NCBI GenBank assembly: GCA_963691815.1
Contig: OY829660.1
Location: 29,337,527-29,401,526, forward strand
Source of the DNA: Echiichthys vipera
Taxonomy: Eukaryota > Chordata > Actinopteri > Perciformes > Trachinidae
Length of the DNA stretch: 64,000 nt
Direction: 5' to 3'
Position numbers and translations under genes: made by a program
Notes under the pieces: generated by a model
The model's input: only the letters and a program-made list of their open reading frames with translations
Told to the model about the DNA's origin: nothing
Database searches by the model: none
Part shown: positions 12,390-24,380 of the stretch, in pieces
Numbering within the stretch: position 1 is the stretch's first letter
Layout: every line of letters starts with the position of its first letter

Positions 12390-13290
12390 TGCATTGTATA
12401 GTTTAATGACCACAGGCAGGAAAGAAATCCTGTGGCGCATCTATGTGCGAGGAGTCTTCTGCTGAAGGTGCTCCTCTACTGGGCCAGTGTGTCATAGAGA
12501 GGGTGGAAGACATTCTCCAAGATAGACTGGAGCCTGGACAGCATCCTCCCCTCTGCCACGGTCGCCAGGGTGTCCAGCTCTTCCCCTGCGACATTACTGG
12601 CCCTCCTGATCAGTTTGTTCAGTCTGTTGGTGTCTGCGACCTTCAGCCCACTACCCCAGCATGTAACAGCGAAGAAGAATGCACTGGCCACAACAGACTC
12701 ATAAAACATCCTCGGCATCGTCTGGCAGATGTTAAAGGACCTCAGCTTCCTCAGGAAGAAGAGTCGACTTTGGCCCTTTTTGTGGACAGCCTCAGCATTT
12801 CTAGTTCAGTTCAACTTATTATTGAAGTACACCCCCAGGTACTTATACTCCTCTACAGTGTCCACAGGGACCCCCTGGATGGAGACAGGGGTCACAGGTG
12901 TTTCTACTCTCCTCAGATCCACTACACTCACTCCAAGTGACAAAGACCTGTATTCAGTTTCATCCCCCTATCCAATGCAGCCAACTATTGCTGAGTCATC
13001 AGAAAATTTCTGAAGGTGGCAGGACTAATAGTTAGTTCAATAATTGAAGTATAAGGTGAAAAGGATGAAGAGAAAGGGAGATAGAGGACAGTCCCCTGTG
13101 GCGTCCCAGTGTTGCTGACCACCCTGTCAGACACACAGTTCTTTATGCGTACATACTGTGGTCTGCCCATCAGGTAATCCACAATCTAGGACACGATTGG
13201 GGCCTCCACCTGCATCGCAGCCATCTTCTCATCTAGTAGAGCCAGGAGGATGGTGTTGAATGCACTGGAGAAGTCAAAAAACATGACACT
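12390..13290 (-). mobile_element. CR1/Rex-like LINE, 3' part of reverse transcriptase
   Basis: In order on the minus strand: DFSSAFNTI with LLALLDEKM, YLMGRPQYVRIKNCVS, SNTGTPQGTVL, VEEYKYLGVYFNNKLNW, FLRKLRSFNICQTM and MFYESVVASAFFFAVTCWGS. The C-terminus reads LIRRASNVAGEELD. Several stops (for example after VEAPIVS) make it dead. The class (CR1/Rex/L2 group) rests on recalled family sequence. Confidence 0.8.
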
Positions 13291-13360
13291 CAGTGCTCAC
13301 AGGCTTGTCCAGATGACTGTAGCTGAGTCTACAGTCATCTGGACAAGCCTGTGAGCACTG
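13291..13360. repeat. 31-bp perfect inverted repeat, 8-nt loop
   Basis: Arms 13291-13321 and 13330-13360 (CAGTGCTCACAGG... and its complement) are perfectly complementary. It sits at the 5' break of the LINE copy. Confidence 0.95.
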
Positions 13361-13499
13361 TGAGTGAAGGTGTGTTTTTTGTTTTTCTGGACTATAACCT
13401 GGTCTGGTCGCTATGCCGGCCGGCACTCTCCGGAGTAAACAAAGGCAGCATGTCCCGGTGGAAGCGGCATTGATAAAAACTGCACGGAAAGAAACACGA

Positions 13500-14372
13500 A
13501 AACAATAGAAAGTAACCTCATTGTAGAGGGGAGAAGTTAGGATGAAGAAACAGAACAAACAAAAGAGAATAAAAGGTAAGAAAATAAAAAAAAATTAAAA
13601 AACAAGAACTCAAAGGCTGGTGTAGTAACAGGCAACATGCAGCTTTCGTGCATTCGCACTTGTTTGCTGAGACTTTCAGAGTTGCTGGATACACCATGGA
13701 GTATGACATCCCCCGTTCCTGGAGCGGCTCCTTTACCATGTCAAACTCGCTGCTGAAGCACATCTTGAGGAAGATCCTGAAAGAAGGAGATCCTGTTGCC
13801 TTGCTATTTGATTCTCCTCTTCTCGTGGGCCGCTCAAACTGCTTCTTTTGCGCTGAATCTAAGGAGCGAGCCAAGACATGATGGCTGTGCCCCTCGTCTC
13901 GTTTTGGGCCGACCCGATACACTTGTTCCAATTCAAATGCCGCATCCACGTAGTGTTGTTTTTGGCGGCCTGTTTTACTTTTAGTCTAGTCTAGTTTTAG
14001 TCGACTAAAAGTCTGAGAGTTTTAAAAGAAAATGGAATATTAGTCTCTTTTTAGTGATGCAATTATATTTAATCAATATAATAAAAGTACCTAGTAGTAT
14101 TGATGAAACCAACATTTCCTTTTAGCCAAACCCATGCAGATATCTTTAGTTTACAGCATGTACAGGTCTAGAAGAAGTAATCCAATTTATGTTGATGCTA
14201 AATTCAGTTCAGTGTTATTTGCTCAGTGAAATACAAAACTAGTGAAAGTATTTGGCCAACAAGGGGAAGTTTAGTGCACTTATAGAGTGAGTCAGTCAGG
14301 TAGGAACTAAAAACACACTTTACACTCTCACAAATACATACACACGCTAGCCGCGCGCATGCTCACACACAG

Positions 14373-14406
<34 letters not shown>

Positions 14407-14710
14407 TTTTTAAGTTGATAAGGTGGAGTCCAAACTAGCCCCTCGGATATTACTAGCGTTCTTGAGGTCAGAAATCCTGGTTTCAGCCTCCGTCACTCGT
14501 GCCCCAAGCTTTTCCACAGTGGTTTGTAGCATCTCCAGGCTTGTTTTCATGTTACTCACATCAGCTGCATTCCCGTGCAACAGGTCTTTGATGCTGGCAA
14601 GTTTGGACATTGTGTTGTCAAGTGTGGTCGGAGTCACGGCCTTTACAGTCGGATTCTGTTTGTGCAGCATCTTGTTCTCCGTCACGTTCTTTTTTGATTG
14701 TTTCAAAGAA
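13500..14710 (-). mobile_element. L1 ORF1 pieces, interrupted
   Basis: 14706-14410 reads as an ORF1p N-terminal coiled coil (TTVEKLGARVTEAETRISDL). 13949-13518 continues with the C-terminal half (YRVGPKRDEG, EFDMVKEPLQERGMSYSMVY, PATLKVSAN). The order is right for one ORF1 on the minus strand, with about 450 bp of other DNA, including a CA microsatellite at about 14366-14403, in between. Frameshifts are present. Confidence 0.75.
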
Positions 14711-14759
14711 CGAGGGTGGTTTTGCCTAGGGTCTTGTATTGCTTGCCCTTTCCAAAACT

Positions 14760-15345
14760 ATCTGGCAAACTTTAGACGATATATGACGGCCATAGCATGG
14801 GGTCAGGGAAGTATCACTTCATAATACCATGGTAACTGCTTTGCAAAACAGACAGGTAGTGATTTAGTCAAAAGTCGCCCAGGTGGTGGTGAGTGTATAG
14901 ATAGATAGGTAGTGGTATTTACAGTGCTTTTTCCAAATGCTATGCATGTGTTGTCAAACTGATGATGTTTTCTTAATATGCTTGTGTTTTGTCTATTTGC
15001 ACGTGTTTTCTCAAGTTGCAGTGCTATGAGCTCTTGGGGCCACCATATAAAGCAGCATATTTGTCCACTCCCATGTTAAAAATATCAAAAACTTGACAAA
15101 TATCCCTTTCAGGTACATTTGGAACAGATAACAAAACTAGTTTGTGATCTATTGAGTTAACCATGAATCACAAACTATATTTAACCATGATTAATTGCCC
15201 ATCAGTTGACAGCCCTAGTCTAAATATCATTCAGCACCAAAAGGTGCTGTTGTGAGGAACTTTTTGACTATAGGGAAACAGGACAAAAGTAGCTTTGATT
15301 TTGTGAAAATGTTTTGCTAACCTTTGACAATGTTTCTTGATTCAG
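14760..15345. other. Intron or upstream DNA of the acidic-repeat gene
   Basis: No coding sequence seen. It ends in the pyrimidine tract and acceptor of the large acidic exon. Confidence 0.4.
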
Positions 15346-16336
15346 GCTGTTCCGGTTGAGGCAGTAACAGAGGTGATGGCAGACCAGCCTGATGAGGAGG
15401 CAGCAGCTGAAGAGGAACCAGAACCAGAGCAGCCTGTGGAGGAGGAGACTGTTGACGAGGCCATAGAGGAACCACCAGCAGAGGTGGAGGAGATCGAGGA
15501 AGAGGAGGAGGCTGCTTATGAGGTCATGGAAGAACCTGCCGTAGTGGAGGAAACCAAGGAGGAGGCTGCTGCTGAAGAGATGGCATCAGATGTTGACACT
15601 GTAGAGGAACAAAGTGCTCATACAGAAGAAGCTGTTGAGGAGCCCGCTGAGGAGCAGGCAGCACCTTCAAGAGAGGCTGTCGAGGAAGTAGCAGATGAGG
15701 AAGAAGCAGCTCATTCAGAGGAACCTGCTGAAGAGGAGGCTGCTCCTCTAGAAGAAGCTGATGAGGAGGAAGCAGAAGAAGAGGAGGCAGCGCCATCAGA
15801 GGAGCCTGCTGAAGAACAGTCAGCTCAAACAGAAGAAGCTGTGGGGGTAGCGGAAGAGGAGGAGGCAGCACCTTCAGACGAACCTGTTGAGGAGCCTACT
15901 GAAGAAGAGGAGGCAGCTCCAACAGAAGAAACTGTTGAGGAGCCTGCTGAAGAAGAGGAGGCTACTCCAACAGAAGAAATGGTTGAGGAATCTACTGAAG
16001 AAGAGGAGGCAGCTCCAACAGAAGAAACTGTTGAGGAGCCTGCTGAAGAAGAGGAGGCAGCTCTAACAGAAGAAACTATTGAGGAGCCTGCTGAAGAAGA
16101 GGAGGCAGCTCCAACAGAAGAAACTTTTGAGGAGCCTGCTGAAGAAGAGGAGGCAGCTGCAACAGAAGAAAATGTTGAGGAGCCTGCTGAAGAAGAGGAG
16201 GCAGCTCCAACAGAAATAACTGTTGAGGAGCCTGCTGAAGAAGAGGAGGAAGCCCCTTCAGAAGAAAATAAAGAGGAGGCTGCAGACACAGTGGCAGCTC
16301 TGGAAGAAGTAGTAGAGGAGGAGCAAACGGTACCAG
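15346..16336 (+). CDS. Large exon of an acidic Glu/Ala/Pro-rich repeat protein
   Basis: An acceptor (TTGATTCAG) precedes 15346 and a donor (CCAG|GTAAAG) follows 16336, giving 991 nt open in phase 0 in and phase 1 out. The protein is about half Glu, starts AVPVEAVTEVMADQP, and becomes regular from 15889: eight 16-residue units of the type EEPAEEEEAAPTEETV. No Cys, membrane segment or enzyme motif is visible. Upstream exons are not recognised in the window. Short symmetric acidic exons downstream recall muscle junctional proteins such as ASPH/junctin or triadin, but nothing in the residues proves it. Identity unknown. Confidence 0.75.
15889..16272 (+). repeat. Coding minisatellite, eight 48-bp units
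   Basis: Eight consecutive 48-bp units each encode a 16-residue variant of EEPAEEEEAAPTEETV. Substitutions cluster at the last residues and at one Pro. More diverged units of the same kind extend upstream to about 15640. The unit is a multiple of three, so copy-number change would keep the frame. Confidence 0.9.
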
Positions 16337-16407
16337 GTAAAGAGGAAAGCTTACCAGTTGTATTTGGTGCTGTCAAGATATGCAAGTTTTAACTTAAAAA
16401 CTGACTT

Positions 16408-16790
16408 GTAGGAATAGTCCGACATTTTAGGAAATATGCTTATTCACCTTCTGGAGGACTTGTTGTTAATAAGAAGGTTGACAAACTCTTCCTGTTAGTC
16501 TGTGTACAGGTCCTGTGAGGGAAAGAAGTAGTATAAAGCCTAGTGATCCACAGGGAACTGTGATGTCACTTGAGTTAGGATCTCTGGGTCAGAAGATTAC
16601 AAGTTTCAAAGGGGAACAAATGTGGGGTTATGGAGAGAGTTGACCAGACCAGGACAGATGCTTGATGCCACATTAACTGCTACTAACACGGCAGGAACCA
16701 GGAAGAATGCAAGGCATAAAAAAACACAACATATGTGGCTTTTCTGCATATGAAGCTACTTCCAGTAGCCCGTGAGCTAGAACTGCCAGT
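16408..16790. mobile_element. Degraded short interspersed element (candidate)
   Basis: The stretch GACATTTTAGGAAATATGC, then TTATTCACCTTCT, and later TATGAAGCTAC resemble a short non-autonomous repeat that I recall as common in fish. The class cannot be set from this copy, and the boundaries are approximate. Confidence 0.4.
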
Positions 16791-16794
16791 CTAG

Positions 16795-17935
16795 CCTCTC
16801 CGGGAAACATCACCTTATCGTGGTGGAGAGGTTTGTGTGTCCCTGTGAACCTAAGGGCTGTGTTGTCTGGAGCCTGGTGCTCCTGGTAGGGTCTCCCATA
16901 GCAGAGTGGTCTCAGGTGAGGGGCCAGACTAAGAATGGTTCACAAAGACCCCATGGACAAACGAGGAAGAAGAGAGTCCCTGCTCGGAGGAAGCCGGGCC
17001 CAGACGTCTGGTGGCCAGGTTTGCCACGGAGCCTGGCCGGGCACAGCCCGAATAAGCGATGTGGCACCTCCCCCCACTACACCCACGGTGTGAGGCGCCG
17101 GGCGGCTGTGGGGATACTCACGAACCCCTGGCTGAGCGCCGTGGTGTTGGGGTTTACTCGGGTGGACGAGAGGGTCGCCTCCTTACGCCTGCGGGTGGTG
17201 GAGGGGGGGGGGGATTTTGACTGTTTGTGCATATGCACCGAACAGTAATTCAGAGTATTCTGCCTTCTTGGAGACCCTGAATGGAGTCCTGCATTGGGCT
17301 CCAGTAGGGCACTCCATAGTTCTGCTGGGAGACTTCAGCGCGCCCATGGGCACGAGAGCTGAAACGTGCACACTCGCCAAGTAATATGTGCATGAAGGGG
17401 GGGGGGGGGGGGTGTTGCAGTCGATCCACTGCACTGTTGTGACGAAAAGAGAGCTGAGACAAAAGGCAAAGCTCTCGTTCTACCGGTCAATCTTCGTTCC
17501 TACCCTCACCTATGGTCATGAAAGCTGGGTCATGACCAAAAGAACAAGGTCGCGGGTATAAGTGGCTGAAATTAGTTTTCCCGGGAGGGTGGCTGGAGTC
17601 TCCCTTAGAGATAGTGTGAGAAGTTCAGACATCCATGAGGAACTTGGAGTACAGCCGCTGCTCCTTTGCGTTGAAAGGAGCCAGTTGAGGTGGTCCTGGC
17701 ATCTGGAAAGGAAGCTCCTTGGGTGCCTCCAGGCGCATCCAGCTGGGAGGAGGCCTCAGGGAAGACCCAGGACCAGGTGGAGAGATTATTTCGCTACACT
17801 GGCCTGGGAACGACCCGGGATCCCCCAGTTAGAGCTGGTTAATGTGGCCCGGGAAAGGGAAGTTTTGGGTCCCCTGCTAGAGCTGCTGCCCCCGCGACCT
17901 GACCCCGGATAAGCGGTTGAAGATGAGTGATGAGA
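16795..17935 (+). mobile_element. RTE-like LINE, internally deleted
   Basis: 16795-17225 resembles the 5' region of a fish LINE (ATCACCTTATCGTGGTGGAG). 17250-17380 encodes an endonuclease remnant (HSIVLLGDFSAPMG). 17455-17911 encodes the C-terminal end (FVPTLTYGHESWV, GVSLRDSVRSSDI, RGQ-type GRPRTRWRDYF, LPPRPDPG). The reverse transcriptase core is missing. It ends in GGATAAGCGGTTGAAGATGA and a GATGA-rich tail, as RTE elements do. Confidence 0.75.
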
Positions 17936-18099
17936 GAGTGCTAGCTTGGCTCTGTTAAATTGTAGCAAATCAGCCTACCACCATCTCTAAATCAGAATAA
18001 TAAGCACAGTACTGTATACGCCAGGCTATTTGTTGGCAGTGGAATGGTAACCAGAAAACATTACATTATTGTATACTTTTATATACTTATACACAGGTG

Positions 18100-18405
18100 T
18101 TTGTGGCTTGGTGGCAGAGTGGGTCGTCCTCTGATCGAGAGATTGGTGGTTCGATCCCCATCTCCCCCCCGGTCCACATGTCCTTGAGCAAGACACTGAA
18201 CCCCAAATTGCTCCCCGTGCTGCGCATGGGTGTGTGAATGTGGTGTGAATGGTTAGATCAGATTAGATGGTATATAGATGTCCACTGCCATCAGCGTGAA
18301 TGTCTGTGTGAATGGGTGAATGTGACAAACACTGTGAAGCGCCTTGAGTAGTCAGATGACTAGAAAGGCGCTATATAAGTACAAGTCCATTTACCATTTA
18401 CCATT
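18100..18405 (+). mobile_element. tRNA-derived SINE
   Basis: The head has an A box (TGGCAGAGTGG, 18112-18122) and a perfect B box (GGTTCGATCCC, 18148-18158). The body includes AGCAAGACACTGAACCCC and the 3' part GGCGCTATATAAGTACAAG. A second copy lies inverted at 30399-30695. It lies in an intron of the acidic-repeat gene. Confidence 0.85.
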
Positions 18406-18880
18406 TGTCTGGATTCAACCAATTCAATACAACATGTCAATAAAAGAGCTTCAGGAGTTTCCCCATGTTTCCAGTTTTTGTGCTGCCTGACTGGAGCTGT
18501 CCAGTAAAAAAATATCCAATGAGTGTCATGGTCCTGAGCTGCTTGGTGCACTAAGCCACTCGTGGCAGAGGCAGAGCTTGTCCAACAGTGGATCAACCAG
18601 TAAGAGCTCAACACACTGCTAAGTGAACCATCAGGACAGATTCCACAGGCTCATTTCATCAGGGTTGATGAGAATATTTGATTTCAGGATCATTATTCAG
18701 GATATATACACTCCATATAATGTGCTGAAGCAGTACAATAAATCTACTTTGACTCAGCAAAGTGTCACAGCATCAAGCAGATGATCCGAGGCTTCCTTTT
18801 TTCTCTGTGTTGTACCAGTGCTGAAGTCAGTGTTCATTCATTCATACAGTTGCTTCATCTTTCCAATGTTTGTTCTACAG

Positions 18881-18925
18881 AGACAGGAAAAGGAGCACCT
18901 GAAGTAGAGGAGGCAGCAGAAGAAG
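18881..18925 (+). CDS. Acidic-repeat gene, 45-nt exon
   Basis: The acceptor GTTCTACAG and donor GAAG|GTGGGT bound 45 nt. With the phase-1 base from the large exon it reads ETGKGAPEVEEAAEE, the same acidic style. Being symmetric (phase 1-1), it could be skipped without a frameshift. Confidence 0.65.
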
Positions 18926-19009
18926 GTGGGTATATGCACGCACGCACACCATTACAATCCTTCTAAGACCTTGTGGTTTTACTTGTGCGTGTGTTTCTCT
19001 TTGCTGCAG

Positions 19010-19054
19010 CAGAGTTTTTTGAAACAGAGGAACAGATTGAAGATGAGCACACAG
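19010..19054 (+). CDS. Acidic-repeat gene, second 45-nt exon
   Basis: The acceptor TTGCTGCAG and donor ACAG|GTAAAC bound 45 nt that read AEFFETEEQIEDEHT after the split codon. A CAGCAG tandem acceptor offers a 3-nt alternative that drops one Ala. Same length and phase as the exon before. Confidence 0.65.
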
Positions 19055-19149
19055 GTAAACATTGTTTTCATTTAACTTCCTGCTCATAAACATCACTTGT
19101 ACTGTATTTGACCACACTAAGCATCCTATGTCATTTTCTCCTGGTTTAG

Positions 19150-22080
19150 CCTCGGATCCACACTAAGATGACTAATAATGAACTAACAATATTTTCATCA
19201 TCAGTTAATCAGCTGATTATTTTCTCTATGCATGGTTTAAGCAATACAATTTCCCAGAACACCAGGAAATAGCAGTCAGTTTCTAAAGCCAAGAGTGATG
19301 TCTTCAGGCTTAGTGTGAACCTAGCCAAACTTAAAGCTTGGATGTAAAGTAGTATGAACGTAGGAGGCTCTGCCCACTCTTATCCTGGCTTAGACTTGGT
19401 GAACCGTGATGTAATCCAAAGGTAATGCCACGAGGCCAGAACAGCTGTCTGCCATCAAAGTGGAACTGATAGTCAGCTGCACGTTGGCTGCTTTTACAGA
19501 AGAACACATCATAACATAAAGATTAAACTTTCTGTTTATGCTCTCCATAGAAACGTAGAGGCTGCAGTAGTTGTCATGGTGACGGAGCAGGGACCCACTG
19601 ACCTTCATCAGCACCATCTGAGCATGCTCAGATTGATGTTGCATCTCTCCAACTCCAGAGAAACAATTGAGTCGTTATGACAACACTCTACCCATCGCCC
19701 CCTCTCTTGTCACACTTTCCTGTATTTTTTCCTTTTGGTGTAAATGTGAGATAATGGATGAATTGTTTGCTAATACGATACTCCTGTTCTTTCCCCTCTT
19801 GTCGTTTTATTTTTAATCACCATTTTTTCTTCTTGAAGTCAAGCACCCCTTTCAATTCTGTTCGGGGGGATTTAGTTGTGTGTGACTGAACACACGGTCA
19901 GACCATGTGAAAACTATGTGCTACACTTGCAGCCAGTTTACAGTCTTACCTGCAAGAGCTGCAACAATAAACTGCTCTGGGATTTTATTTTGAAGTCTAT
20001 CAGTGATGTAGTTTGGCTTCCTAGAGCTGAATTCTAAGTTCATAGTTGAGCCATCATTTGGCAGTTTCAAATCAGTTTCTGGGTTAAAAGATCTAGGTCT
20101 TGATCTAGGTCAGTGAATGTCTTTGAAGGTTCAGAAGCTTCATAGATGCACTGCAGAATGTCTCTGCTCTGGGTGCTTCCCTCCTGCTGATCAACTTGAT
20201 GGAGCTCACAAACTATCTCAAAATTAGGAATTAAACTCTGTCATTTCTGCCCCTCTTTGTGAGTTGTCAGTGTTGTCGATTCTATGCAAAGCTGTCGTCA
20301 TGTCCGTCACCCACCTCCCCCAGCCTGTTTCTTTACCACTCAGTATGTGTCCAGGATGAGCTGGATGCTAACATGTGAATTCAGAGAAGCTTGTGTGTGT
20401 ATACGTTCCTTCTGTAACCCATGATGAGCATGTTCTTGTGTGTTGAAATCTTTTACTAATCAATCCTTTGTGTGAGCCGTAGATGTAGATTTTTAATGTG
20501 TAACTTTTTTTCTTCTTGTTTATTCTCTAGCAACCTTTACCTCTGTTTGTTGCATTTTGTGGATTCCTAATTCCTTTTTTCATTTCCTATTTTTGGTCAT
20601 ATTTTCAGATATGATTACCAAGACCATCTAACTACACTATCAAATCATTTAAAATATGAAGTTGTAACTTTAAACTTCAGCTCTTTAAGTTTAAACTGTG
20701 ATGACATCATGGATGGTGCAAAGCTGTCACACTGTGGTGTAAAGTTTATTTTTTCAAATACACCAGCTACATGGTGTGGCCCAGCAGGCTGGCTCAGACA
20801 GTTCGTCTCTGAATCCTTTAGCCCTGTGTGATCCAGACTTTCTTCAGTGTAAAAGGACCGGTTATCTCTGGCTCACGGAGGGTTAAATGGTTCAGGCGTC
20901 ATATTCCTGTGGAAGGGGGCAATACCTAGCTGGCTCACACCAGTTAAATGAACCAAGACCGTTGCATTATCATCAGTGGGTGTGTTTTATGTACTTTGTG
21001 GCATGTTTCTTTAGTCACTGTTCCCTTTTCCTTTGTGACATCAGACTTTGTCTTGGTGTGATCCATAGTAGCAGGCCCAAAGGGTCAGAGAGCTAAACCT
21101 CATCTTACACATAATTTAGAAGGCCAATAAGTGGTGCCAGATCTGCAGGTAAACATCCTTTGGTGTCCGTGACAATAACATGGTCTTGGGACAAAGCACG
21201 GTGGATGTCACATTTCTGTTGTGATACTGACTATAACCAATATGTAGATCTGATCTTTTAGGATGATTCCATAACAACACTACTGTTAGTGGAAGATGAG
21301 AGACCAAGTTAAACATACTTCTTTTATATTCTGTATTCTCTCATTTGGTGTCACAGTCTCACTTTGTGTCTCATCCTGACATATTGTAACTACGAGATTG
21401 TTTCTATGGTGTGCAGTTATCATTTTGTAGGATGTCTTGTCCTCTAGCTGGTCTTTTCTACTTCCGGACACTTTGTAAGTCAGTGTGAACTGTTAAACCT
21501 TTTTAACATTGAAGATTACAATATTTACCAAGAGAGCGTCTAGATTTTTAAAGGAACATTTTTAACAAGGACATGGAGAAATAGAAACTAATTTTCTGAA
21601 ACTGCGTTAAAAGCTTTTTACAAATCCATAAGCTGTTTGTGACAGACAGGTGTAAGAGGCTGTGCTACTTCAGGATAACTTTTCCTCTCCCACAATACAA
21701 AAGGAAGAGCAATAAAATCAGAGCGTAGAGCAACCTGTTGAAACAGATTTTTATCTTTTTCATTACTGATCTTTGATCACACCTCGTGTACGTGCTGGAA
21801 GTTGTTGTGATGACAGATTCACTCCTAGATAAAAGGTGGCAGCTGTTTTTGTCTGCTGGAAACTGCAGTAGACGAAGCTCCACAGTAGACTGGGGAAATA
21901 ACGCTGTCGGTTCTGCCCATCTCTTTGCCTCACTGTTGTCTGCAGATCTATTATTGTCCTGTAGACGCTGATGTTGGTGATTAAATTATTGTGACGTAAT
22001 GATGGATTGTGGAGATTGAAGTATCACAGTTTTCTGTAAATGATCTGTCGCTGCAATAAAAGGTTTGGGACAACACTGCA
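19150..22080 (+). CDS. Acidic-repeat gene, probable last exon with 3' UTR
   Basis: A possible acceptor (CTGGTTTAG) precedes 19150. In the inherited phase it adds only ASDPH and a TAA stop at 19164-19166. The rest would be a 3' UTR of about 2.9 kb reaching AATAAA at 22055-22060, followed by a T-rich stretch. The 3' UTR span has no coding features and no obvious repeats. This exon is an inference from phase and signals; reading on into the intron or another exon is possible. Confidence 0.4.
22055..22060 (+). terminator. Poly(A) signal, candidate end of the acidic-repeat gene
   Basis: AATAAA is followed about 20 bases later by CA and a TTGTCTTTTTT stretch, the usual arrangement of cleavage and downstream U/GU-rich element. 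Confidence 0.5.
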
Positions 22081-23335
22081 TTGTCTTTTTTGATTCATCC
22101 ATTTTGTGTGCCACTCATTTCCATTTAAGGGAATTATGGCTAATAAATGAATCACTTTATTCCTTATGTTTGATTCTTCAACCTTCTCGTAAAGGGGCAA
22201 GCTGATTTTAACAGGGTGTAGCCCAGAATAAGCTTCAGCAAGAGCTAACTAGCTGTAAGGGGTTAGAAAGACAAATCTTTAATACCAATAGAATTTTGAA
22301 TAATTTACTTCTCAAACTGAAGATTGTTGTGATAAAACAGTGACCACACCAAAGAAAGAAAGATTATTCACAAACAACAACTTGGGTTTTGTGACTGTAT
22401 TGACTAATTGATTACATATACCGGTATGATTATATAACATGAATAATAAGCAGCATTAAAAATAACGAATAGACTAAGCTTTTTGTGGGGGATACAGGGA
22501 AGTACTTGAACCTAACGAAAGCTAGGCTACATTTAACGCTAATATTTCTATAACCATACTTTTATTAAAAGGAAAGTCTCAGAAATGCCAGAACGTCTTT
22601 CACTGGAGCACTCACCCTGCAGAGATTCTGGGTCAAAGTCAGAGCAGTTGCCTTAACAACAATTTGGTGACTCGATTTCTGAGACAAAACCTGGGGACAT
22701 TTTTTGTTCAGAGCTGTAAAAACCTCAAAAAATGAGGATTTTGTCTTTGAAAAAAACAAAAAATGGGACACTGCCCTTACTATTCATAAAGCAGTTTCTC
22801 CCACCCTATTTCTCATAAATTACAAAGAATTTGATTAACAATGAGTTTTTTTCCACCGATAAAAGTAGCTGAGATCAAGAAGATCCATAAAATCAGCTGT
22901 AATAAACAGGTATCCGCCAGACACTCCACCCAAACTAAGGCCTCCTCCTTACACCATCTGATTTTCACAGGATTTGGGGAAGAGTTTGAAATGGAAAATG
23001 CCCGTTCATGCTAGAGTGAAACTGAAATGTCATGTTAAAACTACCAGAGTAGTACTAAACAGTTGTTAGTTGCATCACTGCTAATAATGTTAGCAATAGC
23101 TGTGGCTGACAAACGGCTCTGTTTTATCACAAAGAGTCTATACTGGCTGCCCTTCACACATGAAAAAAATGATTTGAGTGCCCTTTACTGTGCCCCTTCA
23201 TACAATAAACGATGTGCAAGAATATGGCAAACCAAAAAAAACAGGTTGTGGTTAGCTAATGAGGTGCAGACATTCCTCATGCAAAAAGAACATTGCTTTC
23301 ATGTGGTGTCATCAAGTGGCACTTAAATCTGTTAA
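22081..23335. other. Intergenic DNA
   Basis: No gene, clear repeat end or RNA gene recognised. Confidence 0.4.
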
Positions 23336-23339
23336 GTAG

Positions 23340-24380
23340 AACAAAATCAGCTTAAAAATAACAATCTTGCTAAGGGCTCGTAAGCCCTAGCTGATAGCTT
23401 TATCAAAAAGGAAAGTTTTAAGTTTACTCTTAAATATGGGGGCAGTGTCTGTCTACCGAAAAACACTTGGGAGTTGGTTCCACAGGAGAGGATTTTGGTA
23501 GCTGAAGGCTCTGCCTCCCATTCTACTTTTGGAGACTAGGAACGACAAGTAGCCCTGCATTCTCGGAGCGCAGCGATCTAGTTGGGTAATACAGTACTAT
23601 GAGCTCTTTAGGATACGACGGAGCCCGACCAATAAGAGCTTTTGTAGGTAAGGAGAAGGATTTTAAATTCTATTCTAGATTTTATAGGTAGCCAGTGCAA
23701 AGAGGCTAATACAGGAGAAATATGTTCTCTTCAATTTTTTAGTTTGTTAGTACACAGGCTGTAGCATTTTGGACCAACTGGAGACTCTTAACAGACTTAC
23801 TGGAGCAGCCGGATAATATGGAGTTGCAGTAGTCCAGCCTAGAAGTAACAGATGCATGGACTAGTTTTTCTGCATCTTTCTGAGACACAATGTTCCTAAT
23901 TTTCGCAATATTACGCAGGTGAAAACATCATCCAGATTAACAATATCTTTAGCTATTGAGTTTCGGAGGCCTTCGGGGCCAAGTACAATTACTTCAGTTT
24001 TATCTGAGTTTAACATCAGAGAATTGCAGGTCATCCGGCTTTTTATTGCTTAATGCACATTTGAAGTTTAGCTAACTGATCGGTCTCTTCTGGTTCGATC
24101 AACAAATACAATTGTGTATCATCAGCATAATAATGAAAATTTATGGAGTGCTTCCTTATAATATTTCCTAAGGGAAGCATATATAAGGTGAAGAGAATCA
24201 GTCCAAGGACTGAACCCTGTGGAACTCCGTGAATAACTTTAGTGTGCATGGAGGATTTGTCATTAACATGTACAAACTGAGATTGAGCTGATAAATATGA
24301 CTTAAACCAGCTTAATGCGGTTCCTTTAATGCCAATTAGATGCTCCAGTCTCTGTAGCAGGATGCGATGGTCAATTCAAT
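23340..24380 (-). mobile_element. L2-like LINE fragment
   Basis: On the minus strand 24249-24043 reads IHGVPQGSVLG and FHYYADDTQLYL, the RT motifs B and C of L2-type LINEs. The rest, down to 23340, matches the 3' sections at 47775-48560 and 60225-61035 (for example the shared text around GAGAATGCAGGGCTACTTG). Broken by stops. Confidence 0.8.

Noticed and set aside
15825..16385. Ser/Ala-rich antisense frame of 186 codons
   Set aside because: It is the complement of the Glu/Ala repeat exon; the 48-bp period keeps all frames open. The sense frame has matching splice sites and neighbours.
18112..18158. Possible tRNA gene
   Set aside because: A and B boxes are present but there is no acceptor stem or full cloverleaf, and the sequence continues into a repeated body; it is a SINE head.
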